Assembly: GCF_000972845.2 (NCBI RefSeq)
Contig: NC_040011.1
Location: forward strand, 27,942,379 to 28,006,378
Length of the DNA: 64,000 nucleotides
Direction: 5' to 3'
Origin: Larimichthys crocea
Taxonomy: Eukaryota > Chordata > Actinopteri > Sciaenidae
The notes below the pieces were generated by a model, which was given only the letters and a program-made list of their open reading frames with translations, was not told the origin of the DNA and searched no databases. Positions 62,445-64,000 of the stretch are shown piece after piece. The translations under genes were made by a program, and so were the position numbers. Numbering within the stretch: position 1 is the first letter of the stretch; each line of letters starts with the position of its first letter.

Positions 62445-64000
62445 CTGCATTCATGGCCCCACCCTTAATTTGGTGCAAAGACCATTTTGTTTTGGCGCTT
62501 GTGTTACAATAAATCTGCAGTTAGATTAACTTTTGCTCGCCATCTGCCGTGTGATGCTTTGGCAGTCTATCAGGTGGGAGTATCTGAAGTATATTTGACT
62601 GGTGAATTGTCACCATTATGTAAGACACACTTTGGCAGTGTTGTATCCGCTAGCTGAAGCTAACGGGCCTTCCGCCTGTGGGTCTCCATGGTCGGTACTG
62701 CGCATCTTTTTTTAGTTGCGCATCTACTTTGTACAGCCGTCTACACACACTGCACACTCATCATCTACTACACAACACCAAGAGGGAATAATTAACGGAT
62801 GCCTTTTATTTACTTAAACATGCATTCATCCATTTATACACAGTCATCAGTGATTAGAGATGCCAGACACGACATAATCTGCCATATTTTTGTGCATCAC
62901 TGCAACATTAAAAAGCCAAAAATCTATAATCTAACGCACTGTATGTCAGGTCCTCCTATTCATGTTGCTTTTCTTTGCTGAGTCTGCAACCCAGACTAAA
63001 TCTGCCCGCTGCATCAGGCCTGTGTTTGAGTGTGAAATTGGTCTGTGTGATAACAGTTTGACACCTGTAATCTTAACCGTGTAAAGGAATTCAAAACTTG
63101 GGACTGTTTGTGTTAACTCACTTGAACCTTGGCTCTTGTTGTCGAGAAGAAGTATCCACGGTTAAGATTAGATAAGCTTGAGAGTTTCGTGGTCACCATG
63201 GTGATTTTTAGCTCGCTGCTACAACAACAAAAAAGTAAACGGGATATAAACAATATTGTGGGAAATTAAAGCCAAAGAAAGGTAGCGAGATAGGAGCGTA
63301 AACAGAAGATTTTTATCAACTTTACAGATGTGAATCACGAGAGATTGAGTATTTCTCAGCATCTCTGTGGGGGAAGTGTCCACTGAGACAGATGTGTCAT
63401 GTGCTCGCCTGTATTTAAAGAGATTTGTAAACCTCAGCAGATATTTTGGAAACTTTCCTGCAACTTCAAGGAACATGGAAAGACTCAAGTACCGTCTTAT
63501 TTTATTGATGATTGAGGAAGGGAGTCGTTTGGTTAATAATTACTCTGAAAGTCACCGTTATCTCACTCGCGTCTTTTACACCCTGAGCAAACACACAGCG
63601 CCTGCCTGTGCTGCATTGCAGTTGGGTTCCTTTTCCGTCTTTTCCTGTCTCTTTATTTCCTTTTCATTGTTGTCTTTTCTTTTCCGCGGACACACTCTTG
63701 CTAGCAGATAGCAGTTTTCTTCCATCTCCACCTGTGATGCAATACTTTAAACAGAGTCAGGAGACCTGATTGAGTGAGTTTATGGAGCAGCTGTGACTCT
63801 GCGATGTGACTTGTATTCTATATTTCTACAGAAGGCCCATTGTCTGTAACTGAACTCTGCACTGAAACACTTAAGTCCTGACCGCACCCTCACCCACATG
63901 GTCTTCTTTATGGTGGAGAGACACGACTGTTCCGTCTACAGAAAGTTAGACACACCTGTTTAGCTAAACTTATTTAGTATTTATGTTCGAGGTGGACTTT
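62445..64000. other. right edge, no gene seen
   Basis: AT-rich with several short open frames but no splice-supported coding exon. May be intron of the gene whose promoter lies at 60.7-62.1 kb. Confidence 0.35.

Noticed and set aside
63367..63711. 114-codon open frame near the right edge
   Set aside because: No start context, splice sites or domain; the hydrophobic end is TTTTCC-rich DNA.

Overview
The window is vertebrate nuclear DNA, almost certainly from a ray-finned (teleost, probably percomorph) fish. Genes are split into many short exons with GT-AG introns, intergenic DNA is AT-rich with many CA/GT and GA microsatellites, and the repeats (tRNA-headed SINEs, LINE 3' ends of the '…AATAAAGTATCTATC' type, a TIR element) are of kinds common in fish. 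Coordinates below are exon models read by eye; every coding exon join was checked for phase.

Layout: (1) efemp2 (fibulin-4), minus, CDS 6754->1196, 10 coding exons, 437 aa, with a probable non-coding first exon near 10.7-10.9 kb. (2) A homopurine/homopyrimidine block, a 10-N assembly gap (11306-11315), then a ~3.8 kb block present twice in tandem (about 11.4-15.26 kb and 15.4-19.29 kb). (3) fibp, minus, CDS 21136->16733, 10 coding exons, 357 aa, intact only when the second copy is used; the first copy carries frame-broken versions of its exons. (4) ccdc85b, plus, one coding exon, 25330-25932. (5) fosl1 (Fra-1), minus, 31830->29226, 4 exons, 341 aa, with a dense AP-1 cluster in intron 2 and a CArG box upstream. 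(6) yif1a, plus, 36823-42335, 8 coding exons, 308 aa. (7) a FOXN2/3-class forkhead gene, plus, 45859-48310, 4 coding exons, 376 aa. (8) atl3-like atlastin, plus, 51202-57333, 13 coding exons, 511 aa. (9) from 60 kb on, a CpG-richer region with at least one candidate first exon of an unidentified downstream gene.

The order and strands efemp2(-) fibp(-) ccdc85b(+) fosl1(-) match, from memory, the human 11q13.1 block EFEMP2-(CTSW)-FIBP-CCDC85B-FOSL1; YIF1A and ATL3 also map to 11q13 in human. The genes are not a pathway: matrix assembly (efemp2), FGF-binding/intracellular (fibp), transcriptional co-repressor/junction protein (ccdc85b), AP-1 factor (fosl1), ER-Golgi trafficking (yif1a), forkhead regulator and ER membrane fusion GTPase (atl3) are neighbours through conserved synteny.

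No new biological system was found. The most consequential observations are the probable assembly-made tandem duplication next to the N gap (it creates a false fibp pseudogene), the AP-1 cluster in fosl1, a SINE with a perfect 15-bp target duplication in atl3, a LINE relic with the 5'-inverted structure expected from twin priming, three ZNF143/Staf-like sites at the atl3 promoter, and an RFX X-box at the forkhead gene promoter.
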